This document shows, piece after piece, positions 49,847 to 58,618 of a DNA stretch of 64,000 nucleotides. A program made the position numbers and the translations under genes. Below the pieces are notes generated by a model, which was not told the DNA's origin, did no database searches, and was given only the letters and a program-made list of their open reading frames with translations. Numbering within the stretch: the first letter of the stretch is position 1; the number at the start of each line of letters is the position of its first letter. Origin of the DNA: Microbacterium algeriense. GTDB lineage: Bacteria > Actinomycetota > Actinomycetes > Actinomycetales > Microbacteriaceae. Location: contig NZ_WAAO01000001.1 of assembly GCF_008868005.1 (NCBI RefSeq), forward strand, positions 124,001 through 188,000, in the 5' to 3' direction.

Positions 49847-50734
49847 ATGCCCAGCCTGATCACGCAGGTGAAGAGCAAGCTCTTCATCCACTCGACGCGC
49901 AAGTCGCTGCATGCGCTCGACGGCGCCTACGCGTCGCTCCTGCACGGGCGAAGCCTCGACTTCGAAGACCTGCGCAAGTACGAGTACGGCGATCAGGTGC
50001 GTGACATCGACTGGCGCGCGACCGCCCGGCTGGGCACCCCGCTGGTCAAGCGCTCCCGCGCGACACGCATGCACACGGTGCTGTTCGTCGTCGACACCGG
50101 TCGGTCGATGAACGCCCTCGCCGCCGACGAACGCTCGAAGAAAGAGCTGGCGATCCTGGCGACGGGTGTGCTCGGCGTGCTCACCCTGCGCCACGGCGAC
50201 GACTTCACGACCGTCTACGGCGACGCCGCGCGCGTCCGCCGCCTCGCCCCCGGACGCAGCGAGGGAGCGCTCGAGCACGCGCTGCGGACGATCGACCGCG
50301 CGATCGACGAGAGCGCCGCGCCGAGCGACCGCGACGCCCTGCTCTCCTTCGTGACCCGCACCATCTCGCGGCGCATGATCGTCGTGGTGGTCACCGATGA
50401 GGCCCCTGTGACGGAGCAGACGGAGAAGATGCTGCGGCGACTGCGCGTGCAGCACGACGTGCTCTGGCTCACTTTGCGCGACGCCGACCCGGTGCTCGAC
50501 CACCGCACGGGACGGATGCGCGCCGACGCGGACAGCCGCTGGCAGGTGCCGGACTTCGTGCAGGGCGACCGCGGCATCGTGCAGGAGCTGACGGCACAGC
50601 GCGAAGCGGATGCCGCCCGCCTCGCCGAGCTGCTCACCCGCATGGAGATCAGCCACTCCTCCCTCGACGGGCAGGACGACGCCGTCGCGCAGCTGCTGCA
50701 GCTGCTGAATCGGAGGTCGAATGCCCGGCTCTGA
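49847..50734 (+). CDS. DUF58 domain protein
   Basis: 295 residues. DUF58 core motif GRSLDFEDLRKYEYGDQVRDIDWRATARLGTPLVKR, followed by a VWA-like half (MHTVLFVVDTGRSMNALAADE) and a C-terminal helical end. DUF58 proteins are constant partners of MoxR ATPases and VWA proteins. No membrane span. ATG 40 nt after the moxR-like stop; the intervening sequence is mainly a dispersed repeat, and no strong ribosome site is visible. Confidence 0.9.
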   Translation: MPSLITQVKSKLFIHSTRKSLHALDGAYASLLHGRSLDFEDLRKYEYGDQVRDIDWRATARLGTPLVKRSRATRMHTVLFVVDTGRSMNALAADERSKKELAILATGVLGVLTLRHGDDFTTVYGDAARVRRLAPGRSEGALEHALRTIDRAIDESAAPSDRDALLSFVTRTISRRMIVVVVTDEAPVTEQTEKMLRRLRVQHDVLWLTLRDADPVLDHRTGRMRADADSRWQVPDFVQGDRGIVQELTAQREADAARLAELLTRMEISHSSLDGQDDAVAQLLQLLNRRSNARL

Positions 50735-51212
50735 CGAGCTCTATCCCCCGGCGCAGTACAGCTGGGGATGGATGCTGCTCGCGATCGGCATCCTGATTCT
50801 CCTCGTGCTCGGGGCGTGGCTGCTGATCGCGCTCACGCGCCCCCGCCGTGTGCTCTCCGTGCCGGACGCGAACGCCGGGCACTCACGGCTCATCATCGAT
50901 GTGCTCTCCCAGCTGCGGACGGAGTATCTGGGGAGGATCCAGCAGATCGAGACCGACTACCGGGAGCGCCGGCTGTCCGCTCGACAGGCGAACCTCGACC
51001 TGAGCCGGGTCGTGCGCACCTTCGTCAACGAGTACAGCGGCCTGGAGGCGCCGGTCCTCGCGCTGGACGACCTCGTCGCCCGCGGTGTCCATCCCGCCCT
51101 GATCGACGCGATGAGTCGGCACTACTACCCGAGCATCTTCCGCCAGGGCCCCGCGATCGATCCGATCGCCGGCGCCGAAGCCGCACGGACGGTGGTGCGG
51201 GCATGGCACTAG
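50721..51212 (+). CDS. Single-span membrane protein of the MoxR operon
   Basis: 163 residues: an N-terminal membrane span (WGWMLLAIGILILLVLGAWLLIAL) and a cytoplasmic helical domain (DVLSQLRTEYLGRIQQIETDYRERRLSARQANLDLSRVVRTFV). Resembles the short DUF4381-like component of Bat operons by position. Its ATG overlaps the DUF58 stop by 14 nt with GGAGG just before it, and its own stop is overlapped by the next gene. No catalytic motif. Confidence 0.82.
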   Translation: MPGSDELYPPAQYSWGWMLLAIGILILLVLGAWLLIALTRPRRVLSVPDANAGHSRLIIDVLSQLRTEYLGRIQQIETDYRERRLSARQANLDLSRVVRTFVNEYSGLEAPVLALDDLVARGVHPALIDAMSRHYYPSIFRQGPAIDPIAGAEAARTVVRAWH

Positions 51213-52189
51213 CGAACACCTGGATGCTGATCGTCGCCGGCGCCGTCGTCCTGATCGCCGTCGCGGTCGGGCTGGCCCTCGGCCTCCGGCGCGGCGGGCG
51301 ATCCTCCGGCGGCGACGCGGCCCGTGTCGCGCGTGCCGAGCGTGTGCGCACTCTGCCGACCTTCCGCCGGGCACTCGCTCAGCGGGCGGTCGCCCTCTCC
51401 GGCATCCTCGCGCTGGCCGTGGTGGCGTCGGTCGTCGCCGGGGTGGTGGCGGCCCGCCCGATGTCCGCGCAGACGATCCAGCCTGTCAACACCAGCCGCG
51501 ACATCATGCTGTGCCTCGACGTGTCGGGATCGATGTCCGAGGTCGACGTCGAGGTGCTCACCGTCTTCGACGAGCTGCTCGACGACTTCGAGGGCGAGCG
51601 CATCGGCCTGACCATCTTCAACAGCTCACCCGTGCAGATCTTCCCGCTGACCGACGACTACGACTTCATCCGGGAGCACCTGGAGAGCATGACCCGGAGC
51701 TTCGACTTCACCGACCGCGTCCCCGAGCACTGGGTGGGAACGCTGAACGGCGACGGAGCCTCCCTGATCGGCGACGGTCTCGCCTCGTGCGCGATGGGCT
51801 TCGACCACCCCGACGACGACCGGTCGCGGTCGGTCATCTTCGCCACGGACAACGAGGTCAACGGCGCCTCGATCGTGACCCTCGAGGAAGCGGCGGCCTA
51901 TGCCGCATCCCGGAACGTGCGCGTGTTCGCGCTGAATCCGGTGCAGGGCAAGGATGCGGCCGTGAGCGCCGAACTCGCCAGGGCGGCCGAAGCCACCGGG
52001 GGCGCCGCCTTCGGGCTGCGGGATACGACGACCGTCTCGGACATCGTCTCCCAGGTGCAGGAGCAGGAGGCGACCGAGCTGCGTGGGGAGGCGCAGGTCG
52101 TCTGGACGGACACCCCGAACCTGTGGATCGTCCTGCTGTCGGTGTGCCTCCTGGGGTTCGTCGTCGTGCTGTGGAGGGTGCGCCTGTGA
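51203..52189 (+). CDS. VWA domain membrane protein (BatA-like)
   Basis: 328 residues: two N-terminal spans (LIVAGAVVLIAVAVGLALGL, SGILALAVVASVVAGVVAA), an extracytoplasmic VWA domain with an intact MIDAS motif (IMLCLDVSGSMSEVD, i.e. D-x-S-x-S), and a C-terminal span (WIVLLSVCLLGFVVVLWRV). The domain includes a GDGASLIGDGLASC segment and SVIFATDNEVNG, consistent with the rest of the metal site. Start ATG 51203 overlaps the previous gene by 10 nt. Works with MoxR and DUF58 proteins. Confidence 0.9.
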   Translation: MALANTWMLIVAGAVVLIAVAVGLALGLRRGGRSSGGDAARVARAERVRTLPTFRRALAQRAVALSGILALAVVASVVAGVVAARPMSAQTIQPVNTSRDIMLCLDVSGSMSEVDVEVLTVFDELLDDFEGERIGLTIFNSSPVQIFPLTDDYDFIREHLESMTRSFDFTDRVPEHWVGTLNGDGASLIGDGLASCAMGFDHPDDDRSRSVIFATDNEVNGASIVTLEEAAAYAASRNVRVFALNPVQGKDAAVSAELARAAEATGGAAFGLRDTTTVSDIVSQVQEQEATELRGEAQVVWTDTPNLWIVLLSVCLLGFVVVLWRVRL

Positions 52190-53250
52190 TCCTCCAGCCC
52201 GTTCTGAATCCGCTGCTCATCGCCCTGCTGTGCGTCCCGGTCGTCGCGCTCGCGATCTGGGTCCTCGTGCGTACGCCGCAGCGCGCCGGTGGGCGCGTGA
52301 CCGACACGCGGACGCTCGCTGGGCATCGGGCTCTCTGGGCGCTGCGCGTCCTGCTGGTGCTCGCATGCGCCCTGCTGCTGCTGCGTCCCGGCATCCCCGG
52401 TGGTGCCACCCAGACGCTCGCCACCGATACCGACATCGTGCTCGTGGTCGACACGACCGCCAGCATCGTCGCCGAGGACTGGGGCGACGGCGAACCGCGG
52501 CTCGACGGCATCCGAGAGGACGTGCGGGCCCTCGTCGCGGAGTACCCCGGCGCGCGGTTCGCCCTGATCACGGCCGATGCAGCGGCCGAGCTGCGGATGC
52601 CGCTGACCACCGACACCACGGCGCTGATGGGGTCGCTCGAGGTGCTGCGCCCGGAGGTCACGAGTCAGTCCCGCGGCAGTTCCATCGGGGTGGCCGCTCC
52701 TCTGCTGGAGGAGACCCTCGCCTCTGCCGCCGAGTCCTCGGGCGACCGCTCGCGAATGGTGTTCTACTTCGGCGACGGGGAGCAGACCGACGGCTCGGCG
52801 CCGGCCGCGTTCGGTGCGAGCGAGAGATACACCGACGCCGGGGCGGTGTTCGGCTACGGCACGGCCGAGGGCGGGCGGATGCGCATCACGACCGGCGGCG
52901 TCGCCGAGGGCGGCTCCGAGTACATCCAGTACCAGGGTGCTGATGCGCTGTCGGTGATCGACGAGGGGAATCTGAAGATCATCGCCGACCAGCTCGGCAT
53001 CGTCTACGAGCACCGGACGGCCGACACCGCGCCCACCCTTCCCGAGGCGCCATCGACCACCACCGGCTATGCCGAGGCCGGCGAGGTCGGAAACGTGATG
53101 GAGCTCTCCTGGCTCGTGGCTCTCGTGATCCTGGCGATCCTCGGATTCGAGCTCGCGCGCGCCACGCTGCTGATCGCGCGCCTGCGCGGGCTCCGTGCCC
53201 CGGTCCGGAGCGACGGCTTCCCGGACGACCGGACGAGGGAGCGAACGTGA
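52186..53250 (+). CDS. VWA domain membrane protein (BatB-like)
   Basis: 354 residues. Two N-terminal spans, VWA domain with a modified MIDAS (VLVVDTTASIVAEDWGDG; D-x-T-x-S), the segment SRMVFYFGDGEQTDGSAP and a C-terminal span (VMELSWLVALVILAILGFELA). Threonine replaces the first serine of the classic motif; this can still bind metal. GTG start overlaps the preceding stop by 4 nt. It and the upstream VWA protein are probably the two membrane-bound partners of the MoxR chaperone. Confidence 0.88.
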   Translation: MILQPVLNPLLIALLCVPVVALAIWVLVRTPQRAGGRVTDTRTLAGHRALWALRVLLVLACALLLLRPGIPGGATQTLATDTDIVLVVDTTASIVAEDWGDGEPRLDGIREDVRALVAEYPGARFALITADAAAELRMPLTTDTTALMGSLEVLRPEVTSQSRGSSIGVAAPLLEETLASAAESSGDRSRMVFYFGDGEQTDGSAPAAFGASERYTDAGAVFGYGTAEGGRMRITTGGVAEGGSEYIQYQGADALSVIDEGNLKIIADQLGIVYEHRTADTAPTLPEAPSTTTGYAEAGEVGNVMELSWLVALVILAILGFELARATLLIARLRGLRAPVRSDGFPDDRTRERT

Positions 53251-54035
53251 CCGACCTCTCCACCCGGGCCGACGCGAGCACCGCCGCACCCCTGTCGTCC
53301 GAAGCGGCCGCCCAGCTGCTCCGGTCGAACCGCCGCCGACGCCGCATCCGCCGATGGGTCGCGATCGGGACGCTCCCCCTGACGCTCGCCGCCCTGTTCT
53401 TCGTCGGGAAGCTGCTCAGCATGTACGCCTTCGCCCATCAGTCGATCACCGCGTATGTGATCGACGACTTCGCCGGTTCCGAGGGCGCGGCCCGCGGCCA
53501 GGAGTTCCTGAACTGGTTCGAGCCGTACAAGGCCCCCTTCAACATCGGCACCGCACTCGGGGCGGCGGAGCAGCTCCCTCAGGCGCGCGCGAAGCTCGAG
53601 GAGTCCTTGGACCTCGCCACCGGGCTGGAGGTCTGCGGCGTGCGGATCAACCTCGCCCTCGTCGTGGAGCGGATGGGTGACGCCGCGCGCGCCGACGGGG
53701 ACGGCGCGACGGCAGCACAGCTGTACGGAGAGGCGTTGACCATCACCGTCGAGACTCCCGAGGAGTGCCGCAGCGACGAGGCGCAGCAGCAGTCCTCCGA
53801 TCCGCAGCGCGACATGTCCGACACCCTCGATGGCAACGAGGACCGCCTGAAGCAGAAGCAGCAGGAACAGGAGCAGCAGCAGCAGCCGGAGGAGCAGCCC
53901 ACCCCGCCGGAGCAGGAGCAGCCCTCCGAGGACAAGCTGCGCGACCTGCAGGACAAGCTCGAGCAGGGCACGCAGGAGCGCGACCAGCAGCGGGGCGACG
54001 AGCCCGGCGGCACGGGGACGGACAAGCCATGGTGA
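53247..54035 (+). CDS. Membrane-anchored TPR-like, Gln/Glu-rich protein (BatC/E-like)
   Basis: 262 residues. One span near residue 40 (WVAIGTLPLTLAALFFVGKLL), a small helical extracytoplasmic domain with TPR-like pairs (NIGTALGAAEQLPQARAKLEESLDLA..ATAAQLYGEALTI) and a low-complexity tail of Gln, Glu and Pro (KQKQQEQEQQQQPEEQ, PPEQEQPSED) that may form a coiled coil or bind partners. Position after the VWA genes matches BatC/BatE in Bat operons. ATG overlaps the preceding stop. Confidence 0.82.
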   Translation: MTDLSTRADASTAAPLSSEAAAQLLRSNRRRRRIRRWVAIGTLPLTLAALFFVGKLLSMYAFAHQSITAYVIDDFAGSEGAARGQEFLNWFEPYKAPFNIGTALGAAEQLPQARAKLEESLDLATGLEVCGVRINLALVVERMGDAARADGDGATAAQLYGEALTITVETPEECRSDEAQQQSSDPQRDMSDTLDGNEDRLKQKQQEQEQQQQPEEQPTPPEQEQPSEDKLRDLQDKLEQGTQERDQQRGDEPGGTGTDKPW

Positions 54036-55144
54036 TGGATCACGAGAAGCAGCGGTCCCGATACATCGCCGGGACCGAAGGCGCCCCGCCGGTTCCCCCG
54101 CCCGGCGGGTATCGCGGTGCACGGAGGCAGACCACCCCTGCTCCCGCTGCTCCCGCTGCCCCCGCGGTCGCGACGGCAGCACTCGCGGAGGGCCCTCGAA
54201 AGCCGGCGAACGTCCTCGGCTGGGTGGCCCTCGCTGCCGCCGTCCTGTTCGCCCTGGTGCTGTTCGGCGTGTTCTTCGCCGGCGGCACGGACACCCTGTA
54301 CGGCATCACCATGCTCGCGCTGCAGCTGGTCGTCGTCGCGACGGTCATCGCGGCCCTCCTCTCTCCGCGCGGCCGCAGGCTCGGCGCGATCGCGCTGATC
54401 GTGACGATCCTGTTCAACGTGGCCACGGTCGGCGGGATGAGCGCCCTGCAGACCTCCGCATCGGGCAACTACGAAGGGGCGAAGACCGCCGAGCAGAAGC
54501 ACGCCGAGGCGTACCCCGGGATCAAGGGCGAGGACCCGCAGGAGGCTCTCTCCCAGCAGTCGTTGGAAGAGGTGCGTGCGCAGTCCGACGCCTTGTTCGC
54601 CGACATCCGTGCGCGTCTCACCGCCGAGTTCGGCTACACGTGGACAGAGGTCGGAGACGAGGACCTGCGCCCGGAGCGGAACGGCTACGGCGGGGAGTCG
54701 ATGCTCATCGAGTACACGTCCACGGCGTGGGCGACGAACGAGCCGGTTCAGGGCTACGACCGCAAGCTCGAGGTGATGGCCGCGATCAGCGAGGAGGTCG
54801 TCGCGCACGGGCTCTGGGACCTTTATTCCTTCAACGACCCGACGAACTCCGGCATCGACCCCTCCATGATCGCGAAGCTCTACGGCAGCGACGACCCGCG
54901 CACGCAGACGACGTGGGAGTACTACACCGAGAACTTCCCCGATCCGATGCGCTTCTACGCCAACATCTACGACCTGTCGAACGACAGGGACGGCGGCTTC
55001 CGGACAGCGCGCGAGGCGCAGAGCGCCCGCACCGGGGAGCCGATCGAGGGGCTGCAGCTGGTGGCCGTCGCCAGCGGCGTGCTCAGCGAGGCCGACCGCG
55101 CGGAGTTCGAGGAGAGGCTGCAGGACTACCCCGGGTTCGAGTAG
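54029..55144 (+). CDS. Membrane protein at the end of the MoxR operon
   Basis: 371 residues. Pro/Ala-rich cytoplasmic N-terminus (~50 residues), three spans (VLGWVALAAAVLFALVLFGVFF, TLYGITMLALQLVVVATVIAAL, IALIVTILFNVATVGGMSAL) and a large extracytoplasmic domain rich in charged and aromatic residues. Not recognised as a known family. Start uncertain: ATG 54029 or ATG 54035 (the latter overlapping the previous stop as TGATG). It is coupled to the operon by position, so probably part of the same envelope-associated complex. Confidence 0.75.
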   Translation: MVMDHEKQRSRYIAGTEGAPPVPPPGGYRGARRQTTPAPAAPAAPAVATAALAEGPRKPANVLGWVALAAAVLFALVLFGVFFAGGTDTLYGITMLALQLVVVATVIAALLSPRGRRLGAIALIVTILFNVATVGGMSALQTSASGNYEGAKTAEQKHAEAYPGIKGEDPQEALSQQSLEEVRAQSDALFADIRARLTAEFGYTWTEVGDEDLRPERNGYGGESMLIEYTSTAWATNEPVQGYDRKLEVMAAISEEVVAHGLWDLYSFNDPTNSGIDPSMIAKLYGSDDPRTQTTWEYYTENFPDPMRFYANIYDLSNDRDGGFRTAREAQSARTGEPIEGLQLVAVASGVLSEADRAEFEERLQDYPGFE

Positions 55145-55163
55145 GCCGCGGCGGATCAGGGCG

Positions 55164-56177
55164 TCAGGATCCGAGGCTCCGCAGCATCCGGGCCAGCACG
55201 TACCGGGCATGCCCACGGGATGTCCGGGGGTCGTAGCCGAGGGTCTCCGCGAGCACGGTGAGCCGCTCCTGCACGCTGGAGTGATGTCGTCCGAGTCGCG
55301 CGGCCGCCGCCCGAACGCTCCGTTCCTCGGCGACCGCGTCGAGAAGCTCGCGACTGCGATCATCGAGGGCGCCCAGAATCACAGCATCCGGGTGGGTCGG
55401 TCCGGATTCCGCGATCTCCGCGACGAGCAGAAGGGCGCCGAGGTCGGCGGCGTCGACGACCGGCTCCGTCGGGCTGGTCAGCCGCACGGCCACCAGGGCC
55501 GCAGACCACGATCCCGGGAGCTGTTCGCCCGGGCCGAGCGGCCCGATCCCGAGGCGCAGGTGCTGCTGCTCCGGCTCCGGCCACGCCTGCAGCGCGTCCG
55601 TTCCCGCGTCCAGGATCGTCGCCCGCGTCAGCCCGTGGCGGGTGGCGACGACCGCAGACGGGTACTGAGGCAGGGGCGCGGGATCCGGCGGTGACGCGAC
55701 CACCCGCAGCGGGCCGGTGGAGAGCCGCAGACGAGGGAGAGCTGCCGCGCGCTCATCCGCTCCGGCGTATGAGCTGATGGCGAGTTCCACCGCGCTCTCC
55801 GGGCCGATCGAGCGGCGGGCGCGGATGATGCCCAGCGCCAGGCTGAGCCGCTCGAGGATCATGGCGTCGTTCGTGTGGGGCGTGCCCTCCCGTTCGATCC
55901 AGACGACCGCCGCCGGACCGCTGTCCCGCATCGGCCACGTCACGGAGGGCTCGGCCGGATCGATGCGCACGCCGTCCGCGCGCACCCGCATGACCTGACC
56001 ACCGTCGCGCTGGCCGACGGTCGCCCCGCTGAGGACGGCCGCTCCCCGCAGCATGCTCTCGACGCCGACGGATCGGGCGACGAGGGCGTCGAAGTACGTG
56101 ACGACTTTGAGCGTCTCGCTGGCATCCGGGTCGAGGGCGGTCAGACGCCCCAGCAGATCTTGCATGTCGGGCTCCAT
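55164..56177 (-). CDS. PucR-type helix-turn-helix regulator
   Basis: 337 residues. The C-terminal ~60 are the PucR-type HTH_30 (LLDAVAEERSVRAAAARLGRHHSSVQERLTVLAETLGY) ending in VLARMLRSLGS. The rest is a divergent sensor half (GGQVMRVRADGVRIDPAEPSVTWPMRD) unlike the usual PucR N-terminal domain. Start chosen at ATG 56177; an in-frame GTG at 56213 and ATG at 56165 are alternatives. Convergent to the MoxR operon. A link to the neighbouring esterase gene is possible but unproven. Confidence 0.82.
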   Translation of the reverse strand: MEPDMQDLLGRLTALDPDASETLKVVTYFDALVARSVGVESMLRGAAVLSGATVGQRDGGQVMRVRADGVRIDPAEPSVTWPMRDSGPAAVVWIEREGTPHTNDAMILERLSLALGIIRARRSIGPESAVELAISSYAGADERAAALPRLRLSTGPLRVVASPPDPAPLPQYPSAVVATRHGLTRATILDAGTDALQAWPEPEQQHLRLGIGPLGPGEQLPGSWSAALVAVRLTSPTEPVVDAADLGALLLVAEIAESGPTHPDAVILGALDDRSRELLDAVAEERSVRAAAARLGRHHSSVQERLTVLAETLGYDPRTSRGHARYVLARMLRSLGS

Positions 56178-56209
56178 CGCACGGGGATTCCACCCTACGG
56201 GGTCGCCGC

Positions 56210-56242
56210 CCACTCCACCCGTCGATGGGACGGGTGGAGTGG
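56210..56242. terminator. Perfect 14-bp hairpin after the esterase gene
   Basis: CCACTCCACCCGTC (56210-56223), loop GATGG, and its exact complement (56229-56242), 13 nt past the esterase stop on the minus strand. Very stable stem-loop without T-tract; likely terminator separating the esterase from the PucR-type gene. Confidence 0.8.
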
Positions 56243-56255
56243 AGCGAGGGGCGCG

Positions 56256-57227
56256 TCAGGAGAGCAGGCGGTTCATCCAGTTGTCGCGGGCCGCGAGCAT
56301 GGCCTGGGCGACGGCGGTGTGCGGGGCGAACATGTCGAAGCCGTGGAAACCGCCGGCCCACACGTGCAGCTCCGCCTGCACCCCGGCCTCCCAGAGTCTC
56401 GAGGCATAGGCGACGTCCTCGTCGCGGAACACCTCGGCGCTGCCGCAGTCGATGAACGCGGGAGGCAGTCCGGGCAGGTCCGTGGCCCGGGCGGGAGCGG
56501 CGTAGATCGAGACGTTCTCCGTCCCCCGGCGCTCGCCCAGCAGCGCCGTCCACCCGGTGATGTTCGAGCCTCGGTCCCATACCCCGATCCCGTCAATCTG
56601 GCGGGTGGACACCGACTCGTCCCGGTCATCGAGCATCGGATAGATGAGCAGCTGCCCGACGAGCTCCGGGCCACGACGATCGCGAGCCAGCAGGGCGGTG
56701 CCCGCCGCGAGCCCGCCCCCGGCACTCGCGCCGCCGATCAGCAGGCGGGAGAGGTCGATGCCCAGCTCATGCGCGTGCTCCGCGGTCCAGACGAGGCCGG
56801 CGTAGCAGTCCTCCACCGGGTACGGATCGGGGAACTCCGGTGCGAGCCGGTACTCCACCGTGACGATCACGCCGTTGAAACGCTCAGCCCAGTCCAGGAA
56901 GCCGACCACGCCGAGCCAGCGGTTGCCGATGATCATGCCGCCGCCGTGCGTGTGGAAGAACCCCGGGCCCGTCCCCGTGCGCCCTTCTTTCTCGATCACG
57001 GTGACGACGATCTCATCGCCGTCGTGGCCGGGGATCGACACGTCGCGGTAGGAGAACCCGCGCTCCTCGAGCGCCGCGAAGATCTCATCCTCTCCCCCGA
57101 CCGGCGATTGCCGCAGCAGGGGGATCATCTCCGCCGTCAGAGTGGAAGGCATCTGGTCTCCCACGAGGGCCAGGGCGGCCTCCAGCTCGGGGTCGAAGGG
57201 CGGGCGGGCCAGGGTCGTGTCAGTCAT
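56256..57227 (-). CDS. HSL-type alpha/beta hydrolase
   Basis: 323 residues of the hormone-sensitive-lipase (family IV) type. Oxyanion-hole motif HTHGGGMI, nucleophile elbow GGASAGGGLA, catalytic Asp in FIDCGSAEVFRDED and His in WAGGFHGFDMFAP. It hydrolyses short-chain esters; the natural substrate is unknown. Start MTDTTLARP at 57227 follows an ideal AAAGGAGTTCCG; an in-frame start 13 codons earlier is less likely. A perfect hairpin ends the gene. Confidence 0.93.
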   Translation of the reverse strand: MTDTTLARPPFDPELEAALALVGDQMPSTLTAEMIPLLRQSPVGGEDEIFAALEERGFSYRDVSIPGHDGDEIVVTVIEKEGRTGTGPGFFHTHGGGMIIGNRWLGVVGFLDWAERFNGVIVTVEYRLAPEFPDPYPVEDCYAGLVWTAEHAHELGIDLSRLLIGGASAGGGLAAGTALLARDRRGPELVGQLLIYPMLDDRDESVSTRQIDGIGVWDRGSNITGWTALLGERRGTENVSIYAAPARATDLPGLPPAFIDCGSAEVFRDEDVAYASRLWEAGVQAELHVWAGGFHGFDMFAPHTAVAQAMLAARDNWMNRLLS

Positions 57228-57375
57228 CGGAACTCCTTTGTCCACGGGTGTCTGGGCCGCCAGCACGGCGGCTTCCCGCCAGCATCCTGCACGCCGCTAC
57301 CGAGGATAACCCGCCAGTCGCGCCCGATTCCGCGCCTCCCGTCCGCCGAGTGGCGGGCGGTGAGAGGATGACGGG

Positions 57376-58074
57376 ATGCGGCAAGGGGCGGTCGGTCAGG
57401 TGCGGTCGGTCGTCCGCGACGGCAGGCGGCTCGTGGAGAAGCGCCTGTCGGATCCGGCGCGGCACGACAACGAGGTGCGGGCGCTGCAGGCGCTGGTCGG
57501 CTCCGGTCTTCCGGTGCCCGAACTGGTCGAAGAGCATCCGGGCACCATCCTGATGACGGAGCTTCCGGGGGCGCGCCTCGACGACCAGGATCCGGTCGCT
57601 CGGCGCGAGGCTCTGCGGGCCTCGGCGCAGCTGCTCCGCGGCCTGCACGAGGCGGAGCCGCCATCCGGACTGCTGCCGCCACCCGACGACGCGGCGATCA
57701 TCCGCCGATACCGCGCCGCCGACGCCCCGCCCCTGCCGCTGGTCATCCCGTCCGCTTCGGGACTCGCCTTCTGCCACGGCGACTGGACAGACGGGAACCT
57801 GCTGTCGGTGAAGGGTCGCATCACCGGAGTCGTGGACTGGGAGGCCGCGCATGTCGGAGATCCTCTGCGCGAGCTGTCCAGAGCCGCGTGGGGCGCCGGC
57901 CGGAAGGACCCGCTCTCCGCCGACGCGCTCATCGACGCCTACGGTGCGGACCCCGTACGGGTTCGCGCCTGGTACCCGATCCATGCGGCCGAGTTGTGGC
58001 TCTGGTTCGCGGAAGCCGGACCTCCCGCCTATCTCGCCGAGCTCACGGCCGACCTGCGGGCCGGGCGGATCTGA
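57376..58074 (+). CDS. APH-family phosphotransferase
   Basis: 232 residues, kinase-like APH fold. Catalytic loop HGDWTDGNLL (H-G-D-x4-N), metal-binding VVDWEAAHVGDPLREL (D-x-E), and an N-lobe Lys in LVEKRLSDP. Shorter than typical aminoglycoside phosphotransferases (~260). Related proteins phosphorylate macrolides, aminoglycosides, thiamine or homoserine, so antibiotic resistance should not be assumed. Divergent from the esterase gene. Confidence 0.85.
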   Translation: MRQGAVGQVRSVVRDGRRLVEKRLSDPARHDNEVRALQALVGSGLPVPELVEEHPGTILMTELPGARLDDQDPVARREALRASAQLLRGLHEAEPPSGLLPPPDDAAIIRRYRAADAPPLPLVIPSASGLAFCHGDWTDGNLLSVKGRITGVVDWEAAHVGDPLRELSRAAWGAGRKDPLSADALIDAYGADPVRVRAWYPIHAAELWLWFAEAGPPAYLAELTADLRAGRI

Positions 58075-58154
58075 CGACGCACTCCGCGGCGGCGACCCCA
58101 TCGCCGGACGCCGGTGCGCTGGGTACACTGGCGCCAGAGGGAAGGAGCGCGCGA

Positions 58155-58577
58155 ATGATCCGAGTGCTCGATGAACAGCAGTCCTACGATCTGCTGGCCA
58201 CGACGACGGTGGGCCGTGTCGGATTCGTCGATGACGGGCGTGTGCAGATCTATCCCGTGAACTTCGCCGTCTCCGGGCACGATCTGCTGTTCCGCACGTC
58301 GCACGACGGGCTGCTGGCCACCCTGACGCTCGAACCGATCGACGTCTCGTTCGAGGTGGACTATCACGACCCGCTCGGGAACACGGCGTGGAGCGTGCTC
58401 ATGCACGGCACCCTGTCGCGCGTCCCCGACGAGTACGCCGGCGATGTCGCGGCCCGCGTGAACCCGTGGGCTGGCGGGGACCGGAACCTGGCCCTGTCGT
58501 TCTCGATCCAGAGCATCGAGGGCCGGGCCGTGCGCCGCGAGCCGTTCCGAGGGAAGACCGCCGACCCCGAGGGGTGA
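58155..58577 (+). CDS. Pyridoxamine 5'-phosphate oxidase-like flavin-binding protein
   Basis: 140 residues, split-barrel fold of PNPOx-like proteins. LLATTTVGRVGFVDDGRVQIYPVNFAVSGHDLLFRTSHDG is the conserved N-terminal core that binds FMN or F420; VSFEVDYHDPLGNTAWSVLMHGTLSRV follows. It resembles the short nitroimidazole-resistance and F420-dependent stress proteins of actinobacteria. Has a -10-like TACACT at 58124 and GAAGGAG before the ATG. Substrate unknown. Confidence 0.88.
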   Translation: MIRVLDEQQSYDLLATTTVGRVGFVDDGRVQIYPVNFAVSGHDLLFRTSHDGLLATLTLEPIDVSFEVDYHDPLGNTAWSVLMHGTLSRVPDEYAGDVAARVNPWAGGDRNLALSFSIQSIEGRAVRREPFRGKTADPEG

Positions 58578-58618
58578 CCTCGCCCGGCTGAGGTCACGGG
58601 GGCTCCGGAGCCGTGTGC

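Noticed and set aside
57376..58074. Antibiotic resistance assignment for the APH-like gene
   Set aside because: Catalytic motifs show a kinase fold only; short length and lack of context give no basis for a drug substrate.
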